The translations under genes and the position numbers were made by a program. Source: Pseudomonas fluorescens (GTDB taxonomy: Bacteria; Pseudomonadota; Gammaproteobacteria; Pseudomonadales; Pseudomonadaceae). From it: DNA of 64,000 bases. This document shows positions 25,155 through 34,706 of the stretch, in pieces. The notes under the pieces are model-generated. The model searched no databases and had not been told where the DNA came from. It saw nothing but the letters and a program-made list of their open reading frames with translations. Each line of letters starts with the position of its first letter. Position 1 is the stretch's first letter. Location of the stretch: positions 22,939-86,938 of the forward strand of contig NZ_CABVII010000028.1 in assembly GCF_902497995.1 (NCBI RefSeq). The letters are read 5' to 3'.

Positions 25155-26513
25155 TCAGCCGCCGGCCGCAGGGGCGAAGATCGAACCCAGGTAGGCTTCG
25201 CTTTCACCCAGGCTGATGCTGTCGTTCAGGCCCTGGCGCTGGTATTTGACCAACTGCGGCTGCAGGGCAATCGCCAGGTCGGTGTCCCGGTCACCGCCGG
25301 CGACGTAGGCGCCGACGCTGATCAGGTCGCGACTTTGCTGGTAACGCGACCACAGCTGCTTGAAATACTGGGCGCGGGCCATGTGTTCCGCGGACACCAC
25401 CGACGGCATGACCCGGCTGATGGACGCTTCGATATCGATCGCCGGGTAGTGACCTTCCTCGGCCAGGCGCCGGGACAGCACGATGTGCCCGTCGAGCACG
25501 CCTCGCGCCGAGTCGGCAATCGGATCCTGCTGGTCGTCGCCTTCGGACAACACGGTGTAGAACGCCGTGATCGAACCACCGCCCTTCTCGGCATTACCGG
25601 CGCGCTCCACCAGTTTCGGCAACTTGGCGAACACCGACGGCGGATACCCCTTGGTCGCGGGCGGTTCGCCGATGGCCAGGGCGATTTCCCGCTGGGCCTG
25701 GGCGAATCGGGTCAGGGAGTCCATGAGCAACAACACGTTCTTGCCCTGGTCGCGGAAATATTCGGCGATGCGCGTGCAGTACATCGCCGCGCGTAGTCGC
25801 ATCAGCGGCGCGTCGTCCGCCGGCGACGCCACCACCACCGAACGCTTGAGGCCTTCTTCACCGAGGCTGTGCTCGATGAATTCCTTGACTTCACGACCCC
25901 GCTCACCGATCAGCCCGACCACGATGATGTCGGCCTCGGTGAAGCGGGTCATCATGCCCAGCAGCACACTCTTGCCCACGCCCGTACCGGCGAACAACCC
26001 GAGGCGCTGGCCGCGACCGACCGTCAACAAGCCGTTGATGCAACGAATGCCCACGTCCAGCGGCTCGCTGATCGGGTGGCGCTTGAGCGGGTTGATGGTC
26101 GGGCCGTCCATCGGCACCCAGTCTTCGGCCTTCATCGCGCCCTTGCCGTCCAGCGCACGACCGGCGCCGTCGAGCACCCGCCCGAGCATGCTCATGCCCA
26201 TCGGCAGGCGACCGGTATCCGCCAGCGGAACCACGCGCGCACCGGGGGCGATGCCGGCGACGCTGCCGACCGGCATCAGAAAGACCTTGCTGCCCGAGAA
26301 GCCCATGACTTCGGCTTCGACCTGCATCGGGTGGTAACTGTCGTCGTTGATCACCATGCAGCGGCTGCCCATGGCGGCGCGCAAGCCTTCGGCTTCGAGG
26401 GTCAGGCCGACCATGCGCAGCAGGCGCCCTTCGAGGATCGGCGCGCCGGCAAGCTTTGTGGCCTCGGCGTAACTGCCCAGGCGCTTGGCGAAGCTGGTGC
26501 GGTCAAGGCGCAT
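25155..26513 (-). CDS. fliI: Flagellum-specific ATPase FliI
   Basis: A 452-residue F1-beta-like ATPase of the flagellar export machine. The P-loop is GLFAGTGVGKS, Walker B is VLLLMDSLTRFAQAQREIAL, and the conserved VGLIGERGREVKEF and GRLPMG segments are present. Its start lies inside fliH (11 nt overlap), so it is translationally coupled. Normal length. Confidence 0.97.
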   Translation of the reverse strand: MRLDRTSFAKRLGSYAEATKLAGAPILEGRLLRMVGLTLEAEGLRAAMGSRCMVINDDSYHPMQVEAEVMGFSGSKVFLMPVGSVAGIAPGARVVPLADTGRLPMGMSMLGRVLDGAGRALDGKGAMKAEDWVPMDGPTINPLKRHPISEPLDVGIRCINGLLTVGRGQRLGLFAGTGVGKSVLLGMMTRFTEADIIVVGLIGERGREVKEFIEHSLGEEGLKRSVVVASPADDAPLMRLRAAMYCTRIAEYFRDQGKNVLLLMDSLTRFAQAQREIALAIGEPPATKGYPPSVFAKLPKLVERAGNAEKGGGSITAFYTVLSEGDDQQDPIADSARGVLDGHIVLSRRLAEEGHYPAIDIEASISRVMPSVVSAEHMARAQYFKQLWSRYQQSRDLISVGAYVAGGDRDTDLAIALQPQLVKYQRQGLNDSISLGESEAYLGSIFAPAAGG

Positions 26514-27303
26514 CGGGCAGGTCCGGTGCGGGGGCGACTGCCGGCGTGTTGCCCATCGGCAGCTCCAGGCTCAGGTCCGGCGCAGCCGGGTGCCGCGCTT
26601 GTTCGTGCAGTTGATCGAACAGCTGGTCCATGACCTGCGCAATCCGGGTTTCAACCGTCGCGTCAATGCGACTGTGCTCGGTCTCGACCCGGCAACCACC
26701 CGGCAACAATGCCTCGTCCTCGACGATGCGCCAGGTTTCTTCATGACGCTCGCGCAGGGCTTTGACCTGGGCGAAATCCTGCGGATTGATGTACAGGCGC
26801 ACGTTGCCCACGCCCAATGGCAACAGCTTGAGGGCATCGCGCATGACGTGTTCGAGCTGTGTCGAGTCGATGGCCAGTTCGCGCTGGATCACCTGTCTGG
26901 TGATGTGCTGCACGAGGTCGACCAGGGACTTCTCGATCTCGGTGTCCTGCTCGGCAATCGGTTCCAACAGGTGGCCCATCAGCTTTTCCAGCGCGGCAAG
27001 CTTCGCCGTCAGCGCCACTTCGGCTTCCTGGCGGACCTTGAGCGTGGTGCTGTGAAAGCCCTCCCGCTCGCCGGTGGCAAAGCCTTCGTTGTAAGCTTCC
27101 TGGCGAATGCTTTCGAGCTCTTCGAGGGTCAGCGGCTGGACTTCCTCCAGCGGCACTTCCTGCATGGACGGCGGCTCGGGTTCAGGCTCCGGCTCGGGCT
27201 CGGGGACGTGCGGATCGAAACTGGGCAACGACCAGAGATCGGCCGCCCTGACGTCCTTGGCACGGATCAGGTCGGTCTGGGACTCATCATGTTCGGTCAA
27301 CAT
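26503..27303 (-). CDS. fliH: Flagellar assembly protein FliH
   Basis: A 266-residue regulator of FliI. The N-terminus has a Pro-Glu run (VPEPEPEPEPEPPSMQEV, near residue 55), the middle is a coiled coil, and the C-terminal domain resembles V-ATPase E/F-type delta subunits (LYINPQDFAQVKALRERHEE). It tethers FliI to the C ring via FliN. 7 nt after fliG. Confidence 0.94.
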   Translation of the reverse strand: MLTEHDESQTDLIRAKDVRAADLWSLPSFDPHVPEPEPEPEPEPPSMQEVPLEEVQPLTLEELESIRQEAYNEGFATGEREGFHSTTLKVRQEAEVALTAKLAALEKLMGHLLEPIAEQDTEIEKSLVDLVQHITRQVIQRELAIDSTQLEHVMRDALKLLPLGVGNVRLYINPQDFAQVKALRERHEETWRIVEDEALLPGGCRVETEHSRIDATVETRIAQVMDQLFDQLHEQARHPAAPDLSLELPMGNTPAVAPAPDLPDAP

Positions 27304-27310
27304 AGTGATG

Positions 27311-28330
27311 TCAGATCATCTCTTCGCCGCCCTTCCCGCCGAGAACGATTTCTCCGGCTTCGGCCATACGGCGGGCAATGGTGAGGATTTCTTTCTGCGC
27401 GGTTTCCACGTCGCTGACACGCACCGGGCCCTTGGACTCGAGGTCGTCGCGCAACAGTTCGGCCGCCCGCTTGGACAGGTTCTTGAAGATCTTGTCCTTG
27501 ACGTTTTCGTCCGCCCCCTTGAGGGCCAGCACCAGCACATCGGAGGACACTACGCGCAGCAACGCCTGGATCCCGCGGTCGTCGACATCGACCAGGTTGT
27601 TGAACACGAACATCAGGTCTTCGATCTGCCCGGAGAGGTCTTCGTCGACTTCGCGGATCGAGTCCATCAACTGGACTTCGACCGAACTGTCGAGGAAGTT
27701 CATGATGTCGGCCGCGCGCTTGATGCCCCCCAGGTTGGTCCGCGAGGCACTCGAATTGCCGGCGAACTGCTTCTCGAGAATCTGGTTGAGTTCTTTCAGG
27801 GCGGCTGGCTGCACGGTGTTCAGCGCGGACACCCGCAAGATAATATCGAGGCGCACCTTGTGGTCGAAGTTGCCCAGCACCTCACCGGCCTGGTCCGGGT
27901 CGAGATAGGCGATCACGATGGCCTGGATCTGCGGGTGCTCGTAGCGGATCACGTCGGCGACGGCCCGCGGCTCCATCCACTTCAGGCTGTCGAGGCCGCT
28001 GGTGTTGCCGCCCAGCAGGATGCGGTCGATCAGGCCGTTGGCCTTCTCTTCGCCCAGGGCCTGGGTGAGCATTTTGCGCACGTAGTCGTCGGAGCCGACG
28101 CCCAGGCTGGTCTGGTCGCCGACGATCTCGACGAACTCGCTCATCACCTGCTCGACCTGCTCGCGGTGCACGTTGCCCATCTGCGCCATGGCCACGCCCA
28201 CCCGCTGCACCTCTTTGGGGCTCATGTGGCGCAACACCTGGGCGGCGTCGGAGGAGCCCAGGGACAGCAGCAGGATCGCGGCTTTGTCGACCTTGGACAG
28301 TTTGGCGGCAGCGGCTCGGTTATCATTCAT
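27311..28330 (-). CDS. fliG: Flagellar switch protein FliG
   Basis: A 339-residue torque protein between the MS ring and the stator. The N-terminal FliF-binding domain, the middle domain with the EHPQ motif (IRYEHPQIQAIVIAYL) and the C-terminal charged torque helix (DLMFVFNNLVDVDDRGIQAL) are all recognisable. The start overlaps the fliF stop by 8 nt, suggesting coupling. Confidence 0.97.
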   Translation of the reverse strand: MNDNRAAAAKLSKVDKAAILLLSLGSSDAAQVLRHMSPKEVQRVGVAMAQMGNVHREQVEQVMSEFVEIVGDQTSLGVGSDDYVRKMLTQALGEEKANGLIDRILLGGNTSGLDSLKWMEPRAVADVIRYEHPQIQAIVIAYLDPDQAGEVLGNFDHKVRLDIILRVSALNTVQPAALKELNQILEKQFAGNSSASRTNLGGIKRAADIMNFLDSSVEVQLMDSIREVDEDLSGQIEDLMFVFNNLVDVDDRGIQALLRVVSSDVLVLALKGADENVKDKIFKNLSKRAAELLRDDLESKGPVRVSDVETAQKEILTIARRMAEAGEIVLGGKGGEEMI

Positions 28331-30110
28331 CGGCGTTAATCCACTCTTTCACGACCTGGGCCACGCGACCCGGGTCTTCGACCACCAGACTCTTGATTGC
28401 ATTCAACCGGGCGTCATAGCCTTCGCTCGGGCTCGGCAGCAGGATGCTTTGCGGCCCGCCGAGGCTGACGCGGTCATTGGCCAGTTCGCCATCCAGGCCG
28501 CCCATGCCACCCAGTTCGACGTCACTGCCGACGCCGGCCAGCTGCCTGCCTTTACCGCCATTGGTGATGTTGTTGAGGACCGGACGCAGCACACCGAATA
28601 CCAGCACCAGGATAAACAGCACGCCCAGTATTTGTTTGATCACGTCCCAGAACCACGGCTGGGAGTAGAACGCCACATCGGCGATCACTTCGGCACGCTC
28701 GGCGGAGAACGGCATGTTGATCACGCTGACGCTGTCACCCCGGCTGGCGTCGAAACCGACGGCGTCCTGCACCAGACGGGTGAAGCGCGCCAATTCATCG
28801 GCGGTCCACGGCGCGCGGCTGGTTTCACCGTTGGCCGGGTTGATCTTGACCTGATCGTCCACCACCACCGACACCGACAGGCGATTCAAACGGCCCTGCT
28901 GCTGTTTGGTGTGGCTGATGGAACGGTCGAGCTCGAAGTTCCTGGTGGACTGTGAACGCTTGTCCGTCGGGTACGGTGCGAGCATCGGCTGGCCGGTGGC
29001 CGGGTCCATGATTTGCTGACCGTTGGCGTCCAGCAACGGCTGGCCAGGCTGCACCATGCCGGCCGACGCGGTGCCGCCACCGGTGGTCGCAGGCGCGGAC
29101 GCCGGCGCTGGCGGCTGGTTGCTCAGGGCACCCGGCACGCCTTGCGGGCCATTGCTGGTGGTGCGTTGTTCGTTCACCGATTGTTCGCTGCGCAATGCCG
29201 GCTGGTCCGGGTTGAACTGCTCGGAGGTCGACTCGACGGCACTGAAATCCACATCGGCCGACACTTCGGCTTTGTAACGATCGTTGCCCAGCACCGGTTG
29301 CAGGATGTTATGCACGCGCTGAGTGAGCATGCTTTCCATGCGCCGGCTGTAGTCGAACTGCTTGCCGGCCATGGCCAGCCCGGAGTTTTCCGCCTGATCC
29401 GACAGCAGGTTGCCCTTCTGATCGACCACGGTGACCTGGGATTTGCTCAGTTCGGGCACACTGCTGGCGACCAGATTGATGATCGCCAGCACCTGGCCAG
29501 GTTCCAGGGAGCGGCCGGCATACAGCTCGATCAGCACCGAAGCGCTGGGCTTGCGCTCATCGCGCACGAACACCGAGCTTTTCGGAATGGCCAGGTGCAC
29601 CCGGGCACCCTTGACGTTGTTCAGGCTGGAGATGGTCCGTGCCAGTTCGCCTTCAAGGCCGCGCCGATAACGGGTCGCTTCCATGAACTGGCTGGTGCCC
29701 AGGCCCTGGTCCTTGTCGAGGATTTCAAACCCGATAGTGCCGTCGCTGGGAGTGACACCAGCGCCCGCGAGCTTGAGGCGCGCGCGGGACAGGTCTTCGG
29801 CCTTGACCAGCAAGGCGCCGGAATTGGGTTCGACGGAGTAGGCAATATCGGCGGCCGCCAGGGTGTCCATGACCTGCTTGGCGTCCATCCCGGCGAGGCT
29901 GCCGTACAGCGGCCGGTAGTCCGGTTGCTGGGACCACAACACCACGGCAAAGCCAATCGCCACGCTCGCCGCCAGACCGACCAACAGGCCCACCTGACGC
30001 AGCACGGTCATCTCGGAGAGATTTTCCAGAAAGGACAAGCCGAACAGCGGCGGCTTGCCGCCTATCGGAGTGGCCCGGGCCGGAACGTGATCACCGCCTG
30101 CTTCTGCCAT
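28323..30110 (-). CDS. fliF: Flagellar MS-ring protein FliF
   Basis: A 595-residue ring protein. The first membrane helix is near residue 37-57 (QVGLLVGLAASVAIGFAVVL), the large periplasmic ring-building region follows, and the second helix is near residue 490 (ILGVLFILVLVFGVLRPVL), with the FliG-binding tail at the end (VAQVVKEWINADE). A Pro/Ala/Thr linker sits at about 325-360. Intact. 15 nt after fliE. Confidence 0.97.
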   Translation of the reverse strand: MAEAGGDHVPARATPIGGKPPLFGLSFLENLSEMTVLRQVGLLVGLAASVAIGFAVVLWSQQPDYRPLYGSLAGMDAKQVMDTLAAADIAYSVEPNSGALLVKAEDLSRARLKLAGAGVTPSDGTIGFEILDKDQGLGTSQFMEATRYRRGLEGELARTISSLNNVKGARVHLAIPKSSVFVRDERKPSASVLIELYAGRSLEPGQVLAIINLVASSVPELSKSQVTVVDQKGNLLSDQAENSGLAMAGKQFDYSRRMESMLTQRVHNILQPVLGNDRYKAEVSADVDFSAVESTSEQFNPDQPALRSEQSVNEQRTTSNGPQGVPGALSNQPPAPASAPATTGGGTASAGMVQPGQPLLDANGQQIMDPATGQPMLAPYPTDKRSQSTRNFELDRSISHTKQQQGRLNRLSVSVVVDDQVKINPANGETSRAPWTADELARFTRLVQDAVGFDASRGDSVSVINMPFSAERAEVIADVAFYSQPWFWDVIKQILGVLFILVLVFGVLRPVLNNITNGGKGRQLAGVGSDVELGGMGGLDGELANDRVSLGGPQSILLPSPSEGYDARLNAIKSLVVEDPGRVAQVVKEWINADE

Positions 30111-30125
30111 GACTCGATACCGTCC

Positions 30126-30455
30126 TTAAACCGGCATCTGCATGATGTCTTGGTAAGCCTGAACCAGCTTGTTACGCACTTGAGTGATCGCCTGGAACGA
30201 CACACCGGCTTTTTCCTTGGCAATCATCACGTCGGTCAGATCGACGCCGCTTTTGCCGATCTCGAACGCCGTGGACAACTGGCTGGAGGCCTGCTGGGTC
30301 TCGTTCACTTTATTGACGGCCTGGCCGAGCATGTCGGCAAAGCTGCTGCCCGCCAGTTGAGGGACGGCAGCCGTCGATTTCGACGCAGACATGGCGTCCA
30401 TTTGCATGGCCCGCATATCCAGCATCAATCGATTGAATTCAATACCTTGGCTCAT
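30126..30455 (-). CDS. fliE: Flagellar hook-basal body protein FliE
   Basis: A 109-residue adaptor between the MS ring and the rod and an early export substrate. It starts MSQGIEFNRLMLDMRAMQMD and has the conserved C-terminus VSFQAITQVRNKLVQAYQDI. It is the first gene of fliEFGHIJ, driven from the sigma-54 promoter at 30517-30532. Confidence 0.96.
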   Translation of the reverse strand: MSQGIEFNRLMLDMRAMQMDAMSASKSTAAVPQLAGSSFADMLGQAVNKVNETQQASSQLSTAFEIGKSGVDLTDVMIAKEKAGVSFQAITQVRNKLVQAYQDIMQMPV

Positions 30456-30516
30456 GGGCTACTCTCTTTGACGACCCGCAATTTTTTGACGCTCACTCGG
30501 CGGGTAGACAGGTGTT

Positions 30517-30532
30517 AGCAACAAGGGTGCCA
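30517..30532 (-). promoter_or_regulatory. Sigma-54 (RpoN) promoter of fliE
   Basis: Minus strand reads TGGCACCCTTGTTGCT, an almost perfect -24/-12 element, 62 nt upstream of the fliE start. Its -24 half (TGGCAC) is also part of the first arm of a REP-like inverted repeat (CCAGCTCC...GGAGCTGG, 30530-30552). Confidence 0.88.
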
Positions 30533-30710
30533 GCTCCTCGGTAGGAGCTGGCTTGTCGGATCGCCGCACCGCAGCGAAGACGGCATGTCAGTGGACACAT
30601 AAATTGCCTGACACACCGCTCCCCCCCTGTAGGAGCGAAGGCGGCGTGTCAGGCGATACATGTATTGGCCGATAGACCGTCTTCGCTGGCAAGCCAGCTC
30701 CTACAGGGGG
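30529..30710. repeat. Cluster of REP elements occupying the usual fleS-fleR position
   Basis: Three REP-type cores in about 180 bases: GTAGGAGCTGGCTTGTCGG at 30541, TGTAGGAGCGAAGGCGG at 30629, and CTTCGCTGGCAAGCCAGCTC at 30681, plus matching TGTCAG/CTGACA spacer arms. The whole fleQ-fliE gap is only 272 bases; I find no coding remnant of fleS or fleR on either strand. Confidence 0.85.
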
Positions 30711-30727
30711 GGGTTGTAAAACAGGCG

Positions 30728-32203
30728 TCAATCCTCCGCCTGTTCATCACCCTCACGCCGGCTCATGCCGTATTTGCGCATCTTCTCCACCAGGGTGGTG
30801 CGACGAATACGCAGCCGTTCCGCCGCGCGCGCGACGATGCCATTGGCATCATCCAGCGCCTGCTGAATCAGCCCTTGCTCCAGACCACCCAGGTAGTCCT
30901 TCAGGTCCAGGCCTTCCGGCGGCAGCAGGGCGTTGGCGCTGAAGGTCGGGGCATGCCCATTGATGGCCACCCGCTCTTCCAGATCACTGCGCAGGCTGTC
31001 GACCAGTTGCTCGTCCTCATCGTCGACATAGCGGAATTTCTTCGGCAACTCGACCACGCCTATCACCCCGTAGGGATGCATGATCGCCATGCGCTCCACC
31101 AGGTTGGCGAGCTCACGGACGTTGCCCGGCCAGCCGTGACGGCACAGCGACATGATCGCCGCGGAATTGAAACGAATCGAACCACGCTTCTCATGCTCCA
31201 TGCGCGAGATCAACTCGTTCATCAGCAGCGGAATGTCTTCGACACGCTCGCGCAGGGGCGCCATTTCGATCGGGAACACGTTCAGGCGGTAATACAGGTC
31301 TTCGCGGAACGAGCCGATCTCGATCATGCTTTCGAGATTCTTGTGGGTCGCCGCGATGATGCGCACATCGACGCTCTGGGTCTTGTTACTGCCCACGCGC
31401 TCGAACGTGCGCTCCTGCAACACGCGCAACAGCTTGACCTGCATCGGCAGCGGCATGTCACCGATTTCATCGAGAAACAGGGTGCCGCCGTTGGCCAGTT
31501 CGAAGCGTCCGGCCCGACTGGTGATCGCCCCGGTAAAGGCGCCCTTCTCATGCCCGAACAATTCGCTTTCCAGCAACTCGGCCGGAATCGCCCCGCAATT
31601 GACCGGTACGAACGGCGCATCACGACGCTTGGAGTGGTAATGCAGGTTGCGCGCGACCACCTCCTTGCCGGTGCCGGACTCCCCGAGGATCAGCACGCTG
31701 GCATCGGTGTCGGCAACCTGCTGCATCATCTGCCGCACGTGCTGAATCGCCCGGCTGGTGCCGACCAGACTGCGGAACAGATTGGGTTCGCGATGACGAC
31801 CGCGCTCGCGCGCCTGGTCATACATCTCGCGATAGACCTGGGCCCGGTGCAACGAATCGAGCAATTTGCTGTAGCTGGGCGGCATTTCCAGGGTCGACAG
31901 CACCCGACGACGCAAGTCTTCCGGCAAGTCACCGGAAAAATTATCGCCCATCAACAACACCGGAAGGAACTCATCCCAGGTCGAGAGTGTCTTTAACAAG
32001 CCCAACAGTGCGCCAGGCGCACCGACCGTACCGATAAGGACACAGATCACTTCACGACTGGACGACAACGAGCCGACAGCCTGCTGCCAGTCATGGCTGC
32101 CGCAGGGTAAATTTTCTTCGCCAAGAAAATTCAAAATCACCGCCAGGTCGCGGCGACGAACGCTATCGTCATCGATCAGCAGAATTTTGGTTTCACGCCA
32201 CAT
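30728..32203 (-). CDS. fleQ: Flagellar master regulator FleQ
   Basis: A 491-residue sigma-54-dependent activator and c-di-GMP-responsive regulator at the top of the flagellar hierarchy. The N-terminal FleQ-type receiver-like domain starts WRETKILLIDDDSVRRRDLA. The AAA+ core has Walker A GESGTGKE, the sigma-54 contact loop GAFTGA and Walker B LFLDEIGDMP. The C-terminal helix-turn-helix is IVARAAERLRIRRTTLVEKM. Intact. Normally fleS and fleR follow; here a REP cluster does. Confidence 0.97.
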   Translation of the reverse strand: MWRETKILLIDDDSVRRRDLAVILNFLGEENLPCGSHDWQQAVGSLSSSREVICVLIGTVGAPGALLGLLKTLSTWDEFLPVLLMGDNFSGDLPEDLRRRVLSTLEMPPSYSKLLDSLHRAQVYREMYDQARERGRHREPNLFRSLVGTSRAIQHVRQMMQQVADTDASVLILGESGTGKEVVARNLHYHSKRRDAPFVPVNCGAIPAELLESELFGHEKGAFTGAITSRAGRFELANGGTLFLDEIGDMPLPMQVKLLRVLQERTFERVGSNKTQSVDVRIIAATHKNLESMIEIGSFREDLYYRLNVFPIEMAPLRERVEDIPLLMNELISRMEHEKRGSIRFNSAAIMSLCRHGWPGNVRELANLVERMAIMHPYGVIGVVELPKKFRYVDDEDEQLVDSLRSDLEERVAINGHAPTFSANALLPPEGLDLKDYLGGLEQGLIQQALDDANGIVARAAERLRIRRTTLVEKMRKYGMSRREGDEQAED

Positions 32204-32293
32204 GCAATAGCTACTTCCCTAGTCAACCCGGTGCCCGAAATGAGTGGGCAAGCCAAACACTTGCAGACCGAAAGGCCTGTAGACGTCGGCAAT

Positions 32294-32335
32294 CTGGAAA
32301 CAGCCACTAGTTAAGTCAAAAAACCGTGCATAGTC
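32294..32335 (-). promoter_or_regulatory. Possible fleQ sigma-70 promoter
   Basis: On the minus strand a TTGACT followed 17 bases later by TTAACT lies about 110 nt upstream of the fleQ start, in the 171-base fliT-fleQ gap. The -10 is weak (three of six), so this is only a candidate. Confidence 0.3.
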
Positions 32336-32374
32336 AAATTTATGGCGCAGTACAATTTGGAGTAATGACGGTTT

Positions 32375-32671
32375 TCAACCGAACAGATGGTAAACCTTTG
32401 CCGCGCTCTTCGCTTGGTTGATCTGGGACATTTCGTCGACTATCGACTGGCGCTCGCCTATGGTCGCTGTCAATAAATCCTTGTAGACGGCAAGCAGACT
32501 TTCCAGATTCGTGCGCACCGCCGCCTCGTCGATTGGCGCTTCGGTGAGCACCTCGTCGACACACTCTCGACACGCCATATCCAGTTCGCCGATCGCATCC
32601 CAATTACGCTCGGCCAGCGCGTCGATGAGGGCTTCGCGGGTTTGTTCAATCCGTTGCAGTGCTTGACTCAT
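32375..32671 (-). CDS. fliT: FliT-like flagellar export chaperone
   Basis: A 98-residue, mainly helical protein, starting MSQALQRIEQTREALIDALA and ending KSAAKVYHLFG. Position directly after fliS and before fleQ is that of the small FliT-type chaperone for the cap protein FliD in Pseudomonas. Sequence conservation of this family is low, so position is the main evidence. 25 nt after fliS. Confidence 0.8.
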   Translation of the reverse strand: MSQALQRIEQTREALIDALAERNWDAIGELDMACRECVDEVLTEAPIDEAAVRTNLESLLAVYKDLLTATIGERQSIVDEMSQINQAKSAAKVYHLFG

Positions 32672-32696
32672 GGCGTCATTCCTCAGTCTCGCGGGC

Positions 32697-33086
32697 CTAT
32701 TGGTTGGCGATGGCATCCCAGCCGCTTTTCAGGGTTTCGAGCAGACCCGAGACTTCGTCGATGATAGCCGCATCGTTATAGCGGTTAGCTTCCATCAGCC
32801 GCGTCATCATGTAGGCGTACAGGTTGTCGAGTTGCTGCAGCGATGCAGGATCTTCAGTCTTCTGCGGGTTCAAGCCGTCACGCAAGCCGATGATGATGTC
32901 GACCGCCTTGCCCAGCATCAAGCCCTTGAGTGCGATGTCACCACGATCCATGGCACCCTTGGCCTGAGCCATGCGGTCCAGCCCGCCCTCCATCAACATC
33001 TGCACCAGACGATGGGGATTGGCTTCGGAGATCTGAGCATGGGAATTGACCTTCTGGTATTGGCGAAGGGCTCTCATGGGATTCAT
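32697..33086 (-). CDS. fliS: Flagellin export chaperone FliS
   Basis: A 129-residue helical chaperone that keeps flagellin unfolded for export. The family signature is the N-terminal ALRQYQKVNSHAQISEANPH and RLVQMLMEGGLDRMAQAKGA. Two starts are possible (MNPMRAL at 33086 and MRAL at 33077); I keep the longer. The 152-base gap to fliD holds no gene. Confidence 0.95.
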   Translation of the reverse strand: MNPMRALRQYQKVNSHAQISEANPHRLVQMLMEGGLDRMAQAKGAMDRGDIALKGLMLGKAVDIIIGLRDGLNPQKTEDPASLQQLDNLYAYMMTRLMEANRYNDAAIIDEVSGLLETLKSGWDAIANQ

Positions 33087-33238
33087 GTTTCTACCTCGTG
33101 ACAGACAACAACTGAAAAGTGGTTTGCTCTAAATCTTTATGTCGACTGGTCGAAAAAAAACTTTAATCCGAACTTGCTGCCAAAGAAAACCATCCGCTGT
33201 TACTGCAGCGTTACTGGGTTTTTTACGCTTATGTCAGA

Positions 33239-34624
33239 TCAGTCGTCGCTCGGGTTATTGAGCGCGTTGAGCGTGGTCATGATGCTGTCGCTCTGTGCAC
33301 GTAACCTGGCCACTAGGGAGTCCATGGCTGTGTATTTAGCGCTTAGACTCGCTTGTAGGCTTGTCATCCGCGCGTCCAAAGAGTCCTGCTGCTTTTTCAA
33401 GTCGTTCAGACTGTCGGTAAGGCTGGCCGATCGCGCCGCAAACACACCGGTTTTGCTCAGCGCAAAGCTGTCCGTGGCGGATTTCATGCGCGCCAACAAC
33501 CCGGTATCGCCAGTAAAAATGCCATTGATGTCAGCGGCGTTGGTCAGGACTGCTGCCTCCCACTTCTTATCGTCGATCGTCAACGTGCCGGTTTTCTGAT
33601 CGGTGAGTATTCCGAACTGAGACAACGCTTTCATTTGGCCGGTACCCGACATCGAGTTCAACTCGGAACGTACAGATGACACCAACGAGCGCAGTGACGT
33701 GTCGCCAGCCAGAGCACCAGACGTCATCGAACCATCAGCGTTTGCGGTGACTTGAGTTTCGGTGTTCACAGCCTTGATCAATGCGTTGTACGTATCGACG
33801 AAACCCTTGACCGAAGACTTCAGTGTCGAGCTGCTCGCCGCGACGGTAATCGTGTTCGCCGTAAAGTCTGTAGCGCCGGTCGCTTTAGGAGAGACGCCCG
33901 TCAGCTTGATAGTGACGCCACTGATGGCTTCAGAAATGTTGTTGGATTTGGAAACCATTTGCTGACCGTCGATGCTGTAGAGTGCATCCTTCGGCGGTGC
34001 AAGTATGGTCATTCCCGCTTCCAGTCCCGAGTTGCCGGACAGAGTAAGCTCCGAACCTACACCCGTCCTGGAAGAGGTCAGCACCAATCGAGATCCGCTG
34101 GCATCGGTCAGAATGTTGGCACTCAACCCCTCGTTGGCATACTGCGAGTTAATTGACTCACGCACCTGCTGCAGCGTAGCGCCAGCCGGAACGCTGACAT
34201 CATAACTGGAACTACCCTGCTTTATACCCAACGTAGTGGGTGAGGCACCCGCGTTAACTACCGACGACGCGCCGCCTGCGAACACCCTGGTGGATATTTT
34301 GGAAGCGGTCGCCAATTGAGTGACCACCAGCGAGAAACTACCGGACGCCACCCCGTTACCCGTGGTGATCGTAGCAACCTTCTCATCGGAAGAAGTAGCG
34401 GTCAGTCCACTGAAGCTGGCCGTGTTTTTCATTGTTTCCAATGCACCACGGAAGGCGTCCAGCGCTGCCTGGATCTTGCCAATAGATGACAGCGAAGTGG
34501 TAGCTTTCAGCGTCTGGCTGTTGATCTGCGTCTGCTTGGGCGCTTTTTCAGAATCCACCAACGATTTCACGATCGCCTGAGTATCGATGTTCGAACCAAT
34601 ACCGCTAACCGATGTACCCGCCAT
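33239..34624 (-). CDS. fliD: Flagellar cap protein FliD
   Basis: A 461-residue filament cap and adhesin. The N-terminal coiled part (VSGIGSNIDTQAIVKSLVDS) and C-terminal helix (QDSLDARMTSLQASLSAKYT) are conserved, the middle is variable, Ser/Thr-rich. No lesion. In relatives flaG lies between fliD and fliC; here only a broken copy is found. Confidence 0.95.
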   Translation of the reverse strand: MAGTSVSGIGSNIDTQAIVKSLVDSEKAPKQTQINSQTLKATTSLSSIGKIQAALDAFRGALETMKNTASFSGLTATSSDEKVATITTGNGVASGSFSLVVTQLATASKISTRVFAGGASSVVNAGASPTTLGIKQGSSSYDVSVPAGATLQQVRESINSQYANEGLSANILTDASGSRLVLTSSRTGVGSELTLSGNSGLEAGMTILAPPKDALYSIDGQQMVSKSNNISEAISGVTIKLTGVSPKATGATDFTANTITVAASSSTLKSSVKGFVDTYNALIKAVNTETQVTANADGSMTSGALAGDTSLRSLVSSVRSELNSMSGTGQMKALSQFGILTDQKTGTLTIDDKKWEAAVLTNAADINGIFTGDTGLLARMKSATDSFALSKTGVFAARSASLTDSLNDLKKQQDSLDARMTSLQASLSAKYTAMDSLVARLRAQSDSIMTTLNALNNPSDD

Positions 34625-34706
34625 CTTCTATCTCCTTTTACAGTGACTGCCGCTTTCTTGACCGAGAACGAATATAACCCGCGACAGCAACAAAATTCGT
34701 TCCCAT

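Noticed and set aside
29013..30518. Plus-strand 501-codon frame opposite fliF/fliE
   Set aside because: Antisense of fliF and fliE; no ribosome site and shadow-like composition.
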